From positions 51,893 to 115,892 of the forward strand of contig CAWJJO010000008.1 of assembly GCA_963843285.1 (NCBI GenBank): a stretch of 64,000 nucleotides of DNA, in the 5' to 3' direction. The notes beneath the pieces were generated by a model. It searched no databases and was not told the origin of the DNA. It worked only from the letters and a program-made list of their open reading frames with translations. A program made the position numbers and the translations under genes. The stretch is from CAZDDB01 sp963843285. GTDB taxonomy: Bacteria > Acidobacteriota > HRBIN11 > JAKEFK01. Positions 53,493-61,638 of the stretch are shown piece by piece (within the stretch, counting starts at the first letter, position 1; every line of letters starts with the position of its first letter).

Positions 53493-54215
53493 ATGTATCT
53501 CTACAGATCTGCAGACAGCATCTTTCATTCGCTCCATCCGATTACAAAACTCGGACTGTTGTTTCTGCTGATTACGATTTCATTTCTTGCGCCGGGACTT
53601 CCAGGAATTCTGGCTGTGCTGGTTCTTTACACAACATTTCTTCTAATTGCGAAGGGTGGAAACAATCTAAAAGCTTTCTGGAAGCTGCTTGTGCTCTTCT
53701 GGATTTTCACTTTTCTGATCTGGATCTTTGTTCCGCGGCTGCGCGGTCTGGACTGGTCTTATACGACTGCTGCAATTCTGGCAACCAGAATCGATTGCTT
53801 TGTAATCGCGGGCCTGCTGTTTGTGACCACCACCCGCATCGAAGAATTTACGCTTTCCCTGACGCGGCTCGGTGTTCCGTACAAAGGGGCGTTTGCGCTT
53901 TCACTCGGATTTCGACTTGTGCCGCTTTTCTATCAAAGCTTGCAGTTCATTGTTGCCGCACAGAAATCCAGAGGAGTAGACCTGGAATCCGGGGGAATCA
54001 TTACAAAGGCCAAACAATACGTTCCGATTTTTGGTGTGCTGATCTCCTACAGTATCCGGAATGCGGACATCATGGCGATGGCGCTTGAATCTAAAGGATT
54101 TGCGCATTCCCCGACACGCACATCCTATTTGCAGCCGCATTTCGGTTTGCGTGATATTGCCCTCGCGACAGCCGGTGGCGCCGTCCTGTTCGCGTTCATT
54201 TTGATCCGCCAATGA
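53493..54215 (+). CDS. energy-coupling factor transporter transmembrane protein EcfT
   Basis: This 240-residue integral membrane protein of the CbiQ/EcfT family has about five helices. The two coupling-helix motifs that bind the ATPases are AAQKSRGVDLES (about 152-163) and MALESKGF (about 195-202); both have Lys/Ser variations of the usual ARG. EcfT joins two ATPases with a substrate-binding S component to import vitamins or metals. Neither an ATPase nor an S component is encoded nearby. It lies between cheW and aroDE and overlaps aroDE by four bases (ATGA), so translation of the two is coupled. Confidence 0.87.
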   Translation: MYLYRSADSIFHSLHPITKLGLLFLLITISFLAPGLPGILAVLVLYTTFLLIAKGGNNLKAFWKLLVLFWIFTFLIWIFVPRLRGLDWSYTTAAILATRIDCFVIAGLLFVTTTRIEEFTLSLTRLGVPYKGAFALSLGFRLVPLFYQSLQFIVAAQKSRGVDLESGGIITKAKQYVPIFGVLISYSIRNADIMAMALESKGFAHSPTRTSYLQPHFGLRDIALATAGGAVLFAFILIRQ

Positions 54216-55557
54216 TCCGTCCGCGCATCTGTCTTTCGGTATACGGGACCACGGAAGAAATCTGCGATTCGATTGCATCCGCGCCGGAGGCCGATCTGTT
54301 TGAAATCCGGTTGGATCTTTCCACGGACCCGGATTTATCCAAGATCCGCATCATGACCAATAAGCCGCTTCTATTTGCTTCGCACACAGCGCCGGATTTG
54401 CTGGCGAAGGCCGTACCGTTTGCCGATTACCTCGATGTCGCGCGCACCGCGCCTCCAGCCGGATGGAAAGGAAACACAATCGTTTCAGAACACCGCGAGG
54501 GAGGAGACCCATGGAGATGCGGAAACAGCTTTCGGGAGGTCATCTGACCAAACTGGTTCTAAATACTTCAGACTATTCAACGATCGCCTCACTGATTGAG
54601 CTGAATCGAGCGCATGGTGCTCTCTGCTTTGCGATGGGTGAAACCGGCGCATTCAGCAGGATCGTATCTGTCTTTCGCGGCGCGCCGTGGATATACGCTT
54701 CGCAGCCTGACCGCCCAACCGGCGATGGACAATTTACCCTTCAGGAGCTGACAACGTTGTATCGCATACGCCGCTTTGAAGAGGAACCGTCGCTCTTCGG
54801 CATCACCGGAGATCCTGTCTCGCACAGTCTCTCGCCTTCGTTTCACAATGGTAAATTCACCGACGCACAGTTGCCGTGGATTTATCTACCCTTCCCTTGC
54901 CGAAATGTGCATTCACTGATAGAGCACGCTCCACGGCTTGGAATCTGCGGACTGACTGTTACGCATCCTCACAAGGAGGCTGTGATACGCCATCTCACTC
55001 ACGCATCACCGGAAGTTGCCAGGTTAAGATCTTGCAACACGCTCTGCTATAGAGATGGCGAATGGCACGGCATCAATACAGATGTGATTGGAGTGGAAGA
55101 AACGCTCAGACGGATTCAGGCGCCACTGCAAACATCCTCTGTGATTATCCTTGGAGCGGGCGGAGCCGCGCGGGCGATCGCTTCTGTAATCGCAGGGCAT
55201 TGCCGGAAATGGATTGTTCTGAACCGCAATCCGGAAAACGCGAAGATCGTTGCATCCGAATTTGGAGGAACGGCCGGCGCGTTAGTCGATCTTCACAAAT
55301 ACAACTACGATCTGTTATTTCAAGCAACCTCCGTTGGAATGCGAGAAGGAGAATGTCCGGTTGATCCCGAAGTTCTGCTACCCGGAAAAACGGTGATCGA
55401 TTTGATTTACCGTCCCTCAGAAACTGTCCTGCTGAAAAAAGCGAAATCACTGGGATGCCGCACGATGAACGGAGAAGTCTGGTTCTATGCGCAAGCCGAA
55501 GCGCAATTCGCCTGGTGGAGGAATCACCACAAAGACACAAAGAACACGAAGGTATGA
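54212..55557 (+). CDS. aroDE: bifunctional 3-dehydroquinate dehydratase/shikimate dehydrogenase, frameshifted
   Basis: This fused enzyme of the shikimate pathway would dehydrate 3-dehydroquinate and reduce 3-dehydroshikimate. The N-terminal half (about 1-185) is a short type I dehydroquinase: FEIRLDLS, TKLVLNT (Schiff-base Lys) and MGETGAFSRI. The C-terminal half is AroE: FGITGDPVSHSLSPSFHN, the catalytic Lys and Asp in THPHKEAVI and GINTDVIG, and the NADP motif ILGAGGAARAI. The first frame stops at 54547 and the second continues; restoring one C in the CCC at 54508-54510 joins them (GGDPMEMRKQLSG). The C-terminal HHKDTKNTKV is repeat-derived. The start overlaps ecfT by four bases. Confidence 0.87.
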
Positions 55558-55602
55558 ATTATAATTTCTCTTTGTGTCCTTCGTGCCTTTGTGGTGATTC
55601 CT
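55519..55602. repeat. AGGAATCACCACAAAG inverted repeat
   Basis: A perfect 16-bp inverted pair (55519-55534 and 55587-55602) with additional complementary bases inside (GACACAAAGAACACGAAGG against CTTTGTGTCCTTCGTG). The left arm is translated as the end of AroE. Confidence 0.85.
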
Positions 55603-55619
55603 TATGGTAAGATTCTGCG

Positions 55620-56354
55620 ATGAATTTGAGCTGGTTATCCGCGGGCGCCGTGCTGATCGCTGCCTCAGCGACGGTAGTGGGTGGGCTGCTTGTACTGATC
55701 AAGCGGACGCACGACCACAACGTGCTGAAACTGAGTATCTCCTTTGGCGCGGGCTTTATGCTCGCAGCGGCAGCCCTGGCCATGATCCCTGCAAGCTTGA
55801 AGCTCACACAAAACGCTCCCATCTTTTTTCTCGCGGGTTATCTCACCATTCACTTTTTCGAACATACGATTGTCCCGCATTTTCATTTCGGCGAAGAGAC
55901 ACACTCGGAAGCCATGGTGAACCCGCTGGCCGGTTATTCTTCGATCTTCGGACTAAGCATTCACACTTTATTTGACGGGATTTCAATCGGATCCGGATTT
56001 TTGATTTCCCCGGCCCTGGGATTGCTGATCTTTGGCGCTGTGGTGCTGCACAAATTGCCGGAAGGATTCACAATCTCATCGATCATGCTCGCCAGTGGGC
56101 GTAATCACCGGACCGCGGTACTTGCATCAGTAATTCTGGCACTCAGCACAATTCTCGGCGCGCTGCTCATTTCCATCTTCACACACGCGGTTACCTACTC
56201 GCTTCCATTTTCCGCAGGTGTAACATTTTATATCGCAGCCACCGATCTCGTTCCGATCATCAACGAATCAAAGGGGTTGCGGTATTCCTTCGCTTTCTTC
56301 GCCGGCATCCTGATCTTTTACCTCAGTGACCGCCTTCTTCAGCAGTACCTTTAA
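55620..56354 (+). CDS. ZIP-family divalent metal transporter
   Basis: This is a 244-residue membrane protein with seven to eight predicted helices. The transport-site helices carry IHTLFDGISIG and LHKLPEGFTI, i.e. the HNxxDG and HKxPEG motifs that bind the metal in ZIP proteins. A histidine-rich loop precedes them (EHTIVPHFHFGEETHSE). It probably takes up zinc, iron or another divalent metal across the inner membrane. It is separated from aroDE by an inverted repeat and has its own ATG at 55620, without a strong ribosome site. Confidence 0.9.
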   Translation: MNLSWLSAGAVLIAASATVVGGLLVLIKRTHDHNVLKLSISFGAGFMLAAAALAMIPASLKLTQNAPIFFLAGYLTIHFFEHTIVPHFHFGEETHSEAMVNPLAGYSSIFGLSIHTLFDGISIGSGFLISPALGLLIFGAVVLHKLPEGFTISSIMLASGRNHRTAVLASVILALSTILGALLISIFTHAVTYSLPFSAGVTFYIAATDLVPIINESKGLRYSFAFFAGILIFYLSDRLLQQYL

Positions 56355-56362
56355 CAATCAAA

Positions 56363-56437
56363 TTGGAGAGGGCGGGCCTCCGTGCCCGCCCCTGAGGTAT
56401 CGAAATGCCTCGGCGGACAGGGACGCCCGCCGCTCCA
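56363..56437. repeat. family 1 inverted repeat (inverse orientation)
   Basis: Between two convergent genes: TTGGAGAGGGCGGGCCTCCG and CAGGGACGCCCGCCGCTCCA. The GCCTCCGTGCCC arm comes first, so it is in the opposite orientation from the copies at 10864 and 38793. Confidence 0.85.
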
Positions 56438-56447
56438 GATCGATTTG

Positions 56448-57257
56448 TCAAAGCTTTCGAAGCACGTAGAAACTTCGTAAGTTCTGCCAACGAAGGAAGG
56501 AATCGACGATATAGCCGTTCGCCAGATAGCGCACAAATACTTCACGTGTTTTGAGTCGCCATTGCAGCGATGCCTCTTTGGATTCCGTTCTGAGCTTCTG
56601 GTTATCAACCGGAATTTCAACAAACAGAAACGGGCCAGACGAGTCCAACTGCACCGAATCGATTGCGCGAAGATCGTCCTTTAAAAGATGAGATGATGTC
56701 ACCAGCGCGGGAGGTTCCGGGAGCTGGCCCCATTGCGGGATTGCTTTGACCGAAGGTGGAATTTCCCAGTGTGCTATGAGGCGATCCGTAGGCATCCCTC
56801 CGTGCAATGGACTCGATGTCTCGCCATAGACATTGATCTCGTATTCCTTCGCAACACATCCCAGCTTGTTCAAGTTGAAATACGCATTCCTGCTTTCCAG
56901 AGGATCAAATGTCCATTCAACGAACTCTGCGCCTAGCTGCTGCGACATTCGATACTGCGCCATTTTGAGCTGATAACCGATGTCTGAGTTCCGAAGTTCG
57001 GGAACCACTGCAAGCATATGGGACCACTGACCATTCCGGCCATGATAGGTTCCCGGCAAACTGTACACAAAACCGATCATGCGACCGGATTGAAACGCGC
57101 CGAGGAGTACACCACCCATTCGCTGGGAGACCATCAACAGCGGAAGCGGCACAATATCGTAAGGATCATCAAATCCCCACACTTCCTTTTGAATCTCCAC
57201 ACACCGCTGAAACTCCTCCAGCGCATTTAATTCCCTGATCTCAGTCCCCATTTTCAC
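56448..57257 (-). CDS. GNAT-family acetyltransferase (COG3375-like)
   Basis: This 269-residue protein starts with a GNAT fold (about 5-150): IRELNALEEFQRCVEIQKEVWG, LLGAFQSGRMIGFVYSLPGT and the acetyl-CoA loop VVPELRNSDIGYQLKMAQ, a variant of the RxxGxG/A motif. Residues NAYFNLNKLGCVAKEY match the COG3375 group of predicted acetyltransferases, which includes members near the menaquinone pathway. The C-terminal extension (about 170-269) is specific to that group. The substrate is unknown. It follows the membrane hydrolase gene on the minus strand after 24 bases containing a repeat arm, so the two could be one transcript. Confidence 0.82.
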   Translation of the reverse strand: MKMGTEIRELNALEEFQRCVEIQKEVWGFDDPYDIVPLPLLMVSQRMGGVLLGAFQSGRMIGFVYSLPGTYHGRNGQWSHMLAVVPELRNSDIGYQLKMAQYRMSQQLGAEFVEWTFDPLESRNAYFNLNKLGCVAKEYEINVYGETSSPLHGGMPTDRLIAHWEIPPSVKAIPQWGQLPEPPALVTSSHLLKDDLRAIDSVQLDSSGPFLFVEIPVDNQKLRTESKEASLQWRLKTREVFVRYLANGYIVDSFLRWQNLRSFYVLRKL

Positions 57258-57281
57258 TTCCGTGATTCCGTGTTTCCGTGC

Positions 57282-58226
57282 TTAACTCCTGGCGAAGCGG
57301 CTTTCCAGTATATGCCCCGCATCATCCATCTTAATCCGCAGCACGAACGGTCTGCGCACAAAAAAATCGTAGACCCTGATATAAAATCGGAGATCGGAAA
57401 ATTCCACAATGTGAAACCCCTGCTGCTCATACTCTTCCACAACAGGATAACGGGCAAACCATGTATACAGAACACCCATTTCCGTTTCTCTCGCTTTCTG
57501 TTCAAAAAAGGATCGTCTGGTTTTGTTGAATACTTCAAAGGGAGGTTGCGGTTTTTGAAAACTGTAAAACGGAACTTGAAAGTAGTCCGTGCCCGCATCG
57601 AGTATCCCGGACCATCTGACCGGCAATCCTGGCTGAGGAATTGCTGCGATGGTCTCATAAGCAATTCCATTCTCCGCAGCGCTCTGCTTGAGCTGATGGA
57701 TCGCGAGCGTGTGATTCAGGGCGCAGAAGCAAATGTATCCGCACGCAGCTATCAGACCGATTCGAGCGGTGCGCTCGCCTCTTTGCGACCGGCGGGAAAG
57801 TAGAAGGAAAATCAAGAGTGTTCCACTCAACAAAACATCGATGATGAATACCCAGTCGAAATAAAACCGGGTCCGGCTGAACGGATACAGCGCGACCGTG
57901 CCGTAGGACGTGATGAGATCGAGCACCAGATGGCTGAACAGTCCAACCCAACAGGCCGCAATCCACACCATGTAACGTCGCTCTTCATCGAGGCGTCCCA
58001 GGATGCTTCCCAGAAAAATGCCGGCCGCAAACATACCAACAAAGGAATGGCTGAGTCCGCGATGATTCTCAATGTACGCAGGTAGTCCCCAGAAGCGGTA
58101 GACGATATCAATATCGGGAAACATCGCCGCGCCGATCAAAACCAGCCGGCCCTTCCCGCCAAGACGATGGGAAAAACCCGCTTCCGCGATCAAAGCGCCA
58201 GTCAATCCATGCGTGACCGGGTCCAT
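57282..58226 (-). CDS. membrane-bound metal-dependent hydrolase (YdjM/DUF457 family)
   Basis: The 314-residue protein starts MDPVTHGLTGALIAEAGF, the invariant opening of the YdjM/DUF457 family, whose His is a metal ligand. It continues with a glycine-proline region (FPDIDIVYRFWG), then NHRGLSHSFVGMFAAG and SHLVLDLITSYGTVALYPFS. These supply the remaining His and Asp ligands, placed among four to five membrane helices. The C-terminal 120 residues are soluble. The family is regarded as LexA-regulated in E. coli but its reaction is unknown. The start at 58226 is chosen over an upstream frame that reads repeat. Confidence 0.87.
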   Translation of the reverse strand: MDPVTHGLTGALIAEAGFSHRLGGKGRLVLIGAAMFPDIDIVYRFWGLPAYIENHRGLSHSFVGMFAAGIFLGSILGRLDEERRYMVWIAACWVGLFSHLVLDLITSYGTVALYPFSRTRFYFDWVFIIDVLLSGTLLIFLLLSRRSQRGERTARIGLIAACGYICFCALNHTLAIHQLKQSAAENGIAYETIAAIPQPGLPVRWSGILDAGTDYFQVPFYSFQKPQPPFEVFNKTRRSFFEQKARETEMGVLYTWFARYPVVEEYEQQGFHIVEFSDLRFYIRVYDFFVRRPFVLRIKMDDAGHILESRFARS

Positions 58227-58267
58227 AGCGCCTGATATAATACCATTGGTTTTCACTAGTTGTTTTG

Positions 58268-58370
58268 GATGGCGACTCCTCCCCCTGATCAAGGGGGAGG
58301 TTGGGAGGGGGTTGTTCTCAAACATCGCCCCAACCCCCCACTAACTCCCCCCTTCATAAGGGGGGAGAAT
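58268..58370. repeat. CTCCCCCTGATCAAGGGGGAG repeat pair
   Basis: CTCCCCCTGATCAAGGGGGA and the later CTCCCCCCTTCATAAGGGGG flank a stretch with GGTTGGGAGGGGGTT and its complement AACCCCCCACTAAC. It is a widespread type of intergenic repeat. A piece of it also occurs at 37722-37740. Confidence 0.75.
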
Positions 58371-58418
58371 TTCCAACCCGCGGGTCTCATTCATTTTTGT
58401 ATTATGATCAAGGTTCCT

Positions 58419-59819
58419 ATGGAAACACATATTTGTATTCTTGCCGCCGGTCAAAGCAAGCGGATGAAATCGAAAATTTCAAAGTTGCTTCATCCCCTCT
58501 GCGGAAAACCGATGATCGAACACGTGCGGGATGTTGCCCTTGAGCTGGAACCGGCAACGTGCGCGGTTGTAACCGGATTTCAAAGAGACCAGGTAATGGA
58601 CGCGTTGCGCAAAAAACCTGTTGAATTTGTAGTACAGGAAGAGCAGCTCGGAACCGGACACGCCGTTTCGGAATTCTTGAAGCAATATCCCGCGATGGAC
58701 GGCGTGCTTCTTGTCATGAACGGCGATACGCCGCTGGTGCATTCAGACCTGCTGCGCCGTCTGATTGGTCTGCATACAGAAAAGAAAGCTGTTGTTTCGC
58801 TTCTGACTACGGATCTTCCCGATGCAACCGGATACGGCAGGATCGTTCGCGGGAAAGGCGGTATGATCGAACGAATCGTCGAAGAAGCGGATGCGGCGGA
58901 ACACGAACGCGCAATCCACGAAATCAATTCCGGAATCTACGCGTTCGATATTCCGAGACTTCGAGCGCTATTGCCTCTCGTCAAGGCAAACAATAAACAG
59001 AAGGAATATTATCTGCCGGATATCATTGAATTTTCGCTGATGGAGAAGCGAATTGTTGTGCCGCTGAAAGCGAATTCTGAAGAAGTAGTGGGAATCAATA
59101 CGCGCGTAGAACTGGCGAACGCCGAAAAGATTTTGCGCCGGAGAATCAACGAATACTGGATGCTACGCGGAGTCACCATGCGCGATCCGGAATCCACGTA
59201 TATAGACGCAGATGTTCAGATTGCGCCGGACACTGTGCTTTATCCAAATGTCTATCTGGAAGGATCCACCGGTGTCGGCGCCAATGTCACAATCTATCAG
59301 AATTGCAGAATCACTGATTCCTTCATTGATGACCGGTGCGTGATCTATGAAAATTCGTCGATTGATCTGTCGCATCTGGAACAAAACGTGAAAATCGGAC
59401 CCTTCGCCCGGATCCGTCCCGATTCTTATTTGCACGCCGGAGTCCGGATCGGTAATTTTGTGGAGCTGAAGAAGACGAATATCGGGCAGGACTCAAAGGC
59501 AAATCACCTCACCTATCTGGGGGATGCTACGATCGGGCGCGATGTGAATATCGGCGCGGGTACGATTACCTGCAATTATGACGGTGAGAAGAAGCATCCA
59601 ACCATAATCGAAGACGGCGTGTTTATCGGGAGCGATACGCAGCTCATCGCTCCGGTCAAAGTGGGGAAAGGCGCCTACGTGGCGGCCGGATCCAGCATCA
59701 CAGACGAGGTTCCGCCCGATTCACTTGCGATCGCGCGTGGCCGCCAAGTAAATAAAGAAGGCTGGGTCGCGAAGAAGAAGAAAACCACAAAAGCACAAAG
59801 ACACGAAGAAACCAAATGA
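58419..59819 (+). CDS. glmU: bifunctional UDP-GlcNAc pyrophosphorylase/GlcN-1-P acetyltransferase
   Basis: GlmU makes UDP-GlcNAc, the precursor of peptidoglycan and lipid A, by acetylating glucosamine-1-phosphate and joining it to UTP. The N-terminal nucleotidyltransferase domain has LAAGQSKRMKS, QLGTGHAV and MNGDTPLV. The C-terminal left-handed beta helix has the hexapeptide repeats and the acetyl-CoA region LKKTNIGQDSKANHLTYLGD and GAGTITCNYDG (given in part). I choose the ATG at 58419 (METHICILAAG) with AAGG upstream over 58404. The last dozen residues (KTTKAQRHEETK) come from a repeat. The stop overlaps the DUF547 start by four bases. Its partner glmS lies 2.3 kb downstream. Confidence 0.95.
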   Translation: METHICILAAGQSKRMKSKISKLLHPLCGKPMIEHVRDVALELEPATCAVVTGFQRDQVMDALRKKPVEFVVQEEQLGTGHAVSEFLKQYPAMDGVLLVMNGDTPLVHSDLLRRLIGLHTEKKAVVSLLTTDLPDATGYGRIVRGKGGMIERIVEEADAAEHERAIHEINSGIYAFDIPRLRALLPLVKANNKQKEYYLPDIIEFSLMEKRIVVPLKANSEEVVGINTRVELANAEKILRRRINEYWMLRGVTMRDPESTYIDADVQIAPDTVLYPNVYLEGSTGVGANVTIYQNCRITDSFIDDRCVIYENSSIDLSHLEQNVKIGPFARIRPDSYLHAGVRIGNFVELKKTNIGQDSKANHLTYLGDATIGRDVNIGAGTITCNYDGEKKHPTIIEDGVFIGSDTQLIAPVKVGKGAYVAAGSSITDEVPPDSLAIARGRQVNKEGWVAKKKKTTKAQRHEETK

Positions 59820-60631
59820 GGCAGTTTGTCGCGCCCGCGTCCCGCCTGCATTATGGGTCGCAGGCTTCCAGCCTGCAACCTCTCCTGCTCGCATTAACCC
59901 TCCTGCTCTTCAGCACTTCCCTCTTCGCCGATTCTCACACCCTCTTCACCGACCTCCTCCAAAAATACGTGAAAGACGGCCACGTCCAATATTCCGCACT
60001 CTGCAAGGACAGCACTTTGGCCGCCTACACTATGCAACTTGCGCAAACCAATCCAGCAAGTATTTCAGACCCCAGGGAAGAGCTGGCCTTCTGGATCAAC
60101 GCCTACAACGCCTTCACATTAAAAGTGATTTGCGATCATTACCCGGTGAAAAGTATCAACGAGCTTCATACCGGCGGGTTGATCATCGGCACCGTGATCA
60201 AAGGGACGATTTGGGACAAGAAGTTTTTCAAGATCAACGGAGAGGAGATGTCGTTGAATCACATTGAACATGAGATCGTGCGAAAAAAGTTTCACGATCC
60301 GCGCGCCCATTTTGCGCTTGTCTGCGCCTCCACTTCCTGTCCGCCGCTGCGTTCTGAAGCTTATGAAGGCTCGAAGCTCGATCAGCAACTGGACGATCAA
60401 GCACGCATCTTCTTTGCAGACAAAAACAGAAACTTTTTCGAACCCGATCGTAAGACAGCCCATCTTTCCAAAATCCTGGACTGGTACTCGAAGGATTTTG
60501 GGGCCTCAAAACCGGAGATCCTTCTATTCGTCGCCCGATTTCTCCCGGACGATCTCGCTGCTGCGATCAAGAACAATCCCGCCGATTGGAAAATCGCCTA
60601 TACCGATTACGATTGGGAATTGAACGAGTAA
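59816..60631 (+). CDS. DUF547 family exported protein
   Basis: This is a 271-residue protein with a hydrophobic signal-like stretch (LLALTLLLFSTSLFADS) ending near residue 40. It then has a DUF547 domain: KDGHVQYSALCKD, REELAFWINAYNAFTLKVICDHYP and FALVCASTSCPPLRSEAY, the family's conserved blocks. DUF547 proteins are commonly periplasmic and their activity is not established. The first 22 codons (MRQFVAPASRLHYGSQASSL) are encoded by dispersed repeats (GTCGCAGGCTTCCAGCCTGC) and there is no later in-frame ATG near the signal peptide, so the true start is unclear. It overlaps glmU by four bases. Confidence 0.8.
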   Translation: MRQFVAPASRLHYGSQASSLQPLLLALTLLLFSTSLFADSHTLFTDLLQKYVKDGHVQYSALCKDSTLAAYTMQLAQTNPASISDPREELAFWINAYNAFTLKVICDHYPVKSINELHTGGLIIGTVIKGTIWDKKFFKINGEEMSLNHIEHEIVRKKFHDPRAHFALVCASTSCPPLRSEAYEGSKLDQQLDDQARIFFADKNRNFFEPDRKTAHLSKILDWYSKDFGASKPEILLFVARFLPDDLAAAIKNNPADWKIAYTDYDWELNE

Positions 60632-60653
60632 AAAATCAACGACTTTTAATTTC

Positions 60654-61082
60654 TCAGTCGTGTTCAGTTTCTTCGACGAAGTCTTGAGGACTTAGAATTC
60701 TGCAGGAAATTCCATTCTCCCTAAGCTTCGCGGGCGGAATACTAAGCAGGTCCTTATCTCCAATAACGAGAAAGTCCGCTGACACATCTTTGCACAAGGC
60801 AAGATAATGGTCATCCTTGGCGTCTCTTGAAAGCGCGACAGTAGCAGTGACAGACACCAGTTTTGCCATCTGTATCAGATCGCGGATTCTTTCCTGAAGG
60901 AACGCGAGCTGTTCATTGGTCAGTTTCTTCGACAGTTTAGGAAAAACTGCTGTCAATTCCTGCTCGATCGAATTGGACACGTAAACTTCATCTTCTTTCT
61001 TTGCCCTGGTTACGGCAACTAGAGGGTTGCCTCCAAAAGCGGCAGAAACGATGACGTTGGCGTCGATTACGACCCTAGCCAT
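60654..61082 (-). CDS. PIN-domain toxin of a type II toxin-antitoxin pair
   Basis: The 142-residue protein is a PIN-domain ribonuclease of the COG1569 type. Acidic residues expected for Mg binding are D7 (VVIDANVIVSAAFGG), E40 (NSIEQELTAV), the pair in DAKDDHYLALC (about 86-96) and the later D in VIGDKDLLSI. As a toxin it would cut RNA. It overlaps the upstream antitoxin gene by 8 bases (start at 61082), and the cognate Phd-type antitoxin is translated first, as in vapBC/phd-doc-like pairs. It is convergent with the DUF547 gene. Confidence 0.85.
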   Translation of the reverse strand: MARVVIDANVIVSAAFGGNPLVAVTRAKKEDEVYVSNSIEQELTAVFPKLSKKLTNEQLAFLQERIRDLIQMAKLVSVTATVALSRDAKDDHYLALCKDVSADFLVIGDKDLLSIPPAKLRENGISCRILSPQDFVEETEHD

Positions 61083-61308
61083 AAGTGTCCCGTCTGGCCC
61101 GATCGAGCGCTTTCAACGCCTCCTTTTCGGATATTCCGGCCTCGCTGAGGACCCGTCCGATCTCCAGGAGAACCATCTCTGGGGTCTTGTCCTTTACGGG
61201 AACAAGCCTCGCAACCGGCTTTTTCCGCTTCATGATGACGATTTCGCGCCCCTCATTCAAATACTTAACCGCATCTTGTTTGAATTCACGAACGCCGATG
61301 TATCTCAT
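61075..61308 (-). CDS. Phd/YefM-family antitoxin
   Basis: The 77-residue protein begins MRYIGVREFKQDAVKYLNEG, the DNA-binding N-terminus of the Phd/YefM fold, followed by EIVIMKRKKPVARLVPVKDK, another family hallmark. The C-terminal helix (LSEAGISEKEALKALDRARR) should wrap the PIN toxin encoded next. The ATG at 61308 has AGAGG 12 bases upstream; an earlier codon adds unrelated residues. It should repress its own promoter, which must lie in the 105-base gap to the divergent antitoxin gene. Confidence 0.87.
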   Translation of the reverse strand: MRYIGVREFKQDAVKYLNEGREIVIMKRKKPVARLVPVKDKTPEMVLLEIGRVLSEAGISEKEALKALDRARRDTYG

Positions 61309-61376
61309 TACTTTGATTCCTCTTTTATGATGTTGCCACAAATGTGGGAATCAATTTGACCGGCCTTTCTGTTGCT

Positions 61377-61412
61377 TTGCTGATGATAACATAATCTTGT
61401 ATACTGTTATCA
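61377..61412 (+). promoter_or_regulatory. promoter with inverted-repeat operator of the second TA module
   Basis: TTGCTG (61377-61382), 17 bases, TATACT (61400-61405). The -10 box is only 8 bases before the start codon, so transcription would begin at or next to the ATG (a leaderless message). TGATAACA (61384-61391) and TGTTATCA (61405-61412) form a perfect inverted pair around the -10 region, a likely autoregulatory operator. Confidence 0.65.
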
Positions 61413-61413
61413 T

Positions 61414-61638
61414 ATGATTCGTACCCAAATCAGTTTGACAGAAGAAGAATATGAGGCTGCGAAGGTGGAGTCCGAGAGGCTCGGGATCTCGCTCGCGGAA
61501 CTTCTTCGACGTTCCTTGCGTGGATTGCTTCCCGTAGATGGCTCAAAACCCTGGATGCGATATGCCGGAATGGTTGAAACGGGAGATTCCTCGTCCAGCT
61601 TGAGCATTGACGAAGTTGTCTATGGTCAGAAGGACTGA
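61414..61638 (+). CDS. ribbon-helix-helix antitoxin
   Basis: This 74-residue protein has the ribbon-helix-helix layout: a beta strand (MIRTQISLTEEEYEAAKVES, of which RTQISL is the DNA-contacting strand) and helices RLGISLAELLRRSL. A flexible acidic C-terminus (ETGDSSSSLSIDEVVYG) should bind the toxin. The start codon follows the operator arm by one base and lacks a ribosome site, consistent with a leaderless transcript. It overlaps the PIN toxin gene by 17 bases. This is the second of two TA modules placed back to back. Confidence 0.85.
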   Translation: MIRTQISLTEEEYEAAKVESERLGISLAELLRRSLRGLLPVDGSKPWMRYAGMVETGDSSSSLSIDEVVYGQKD

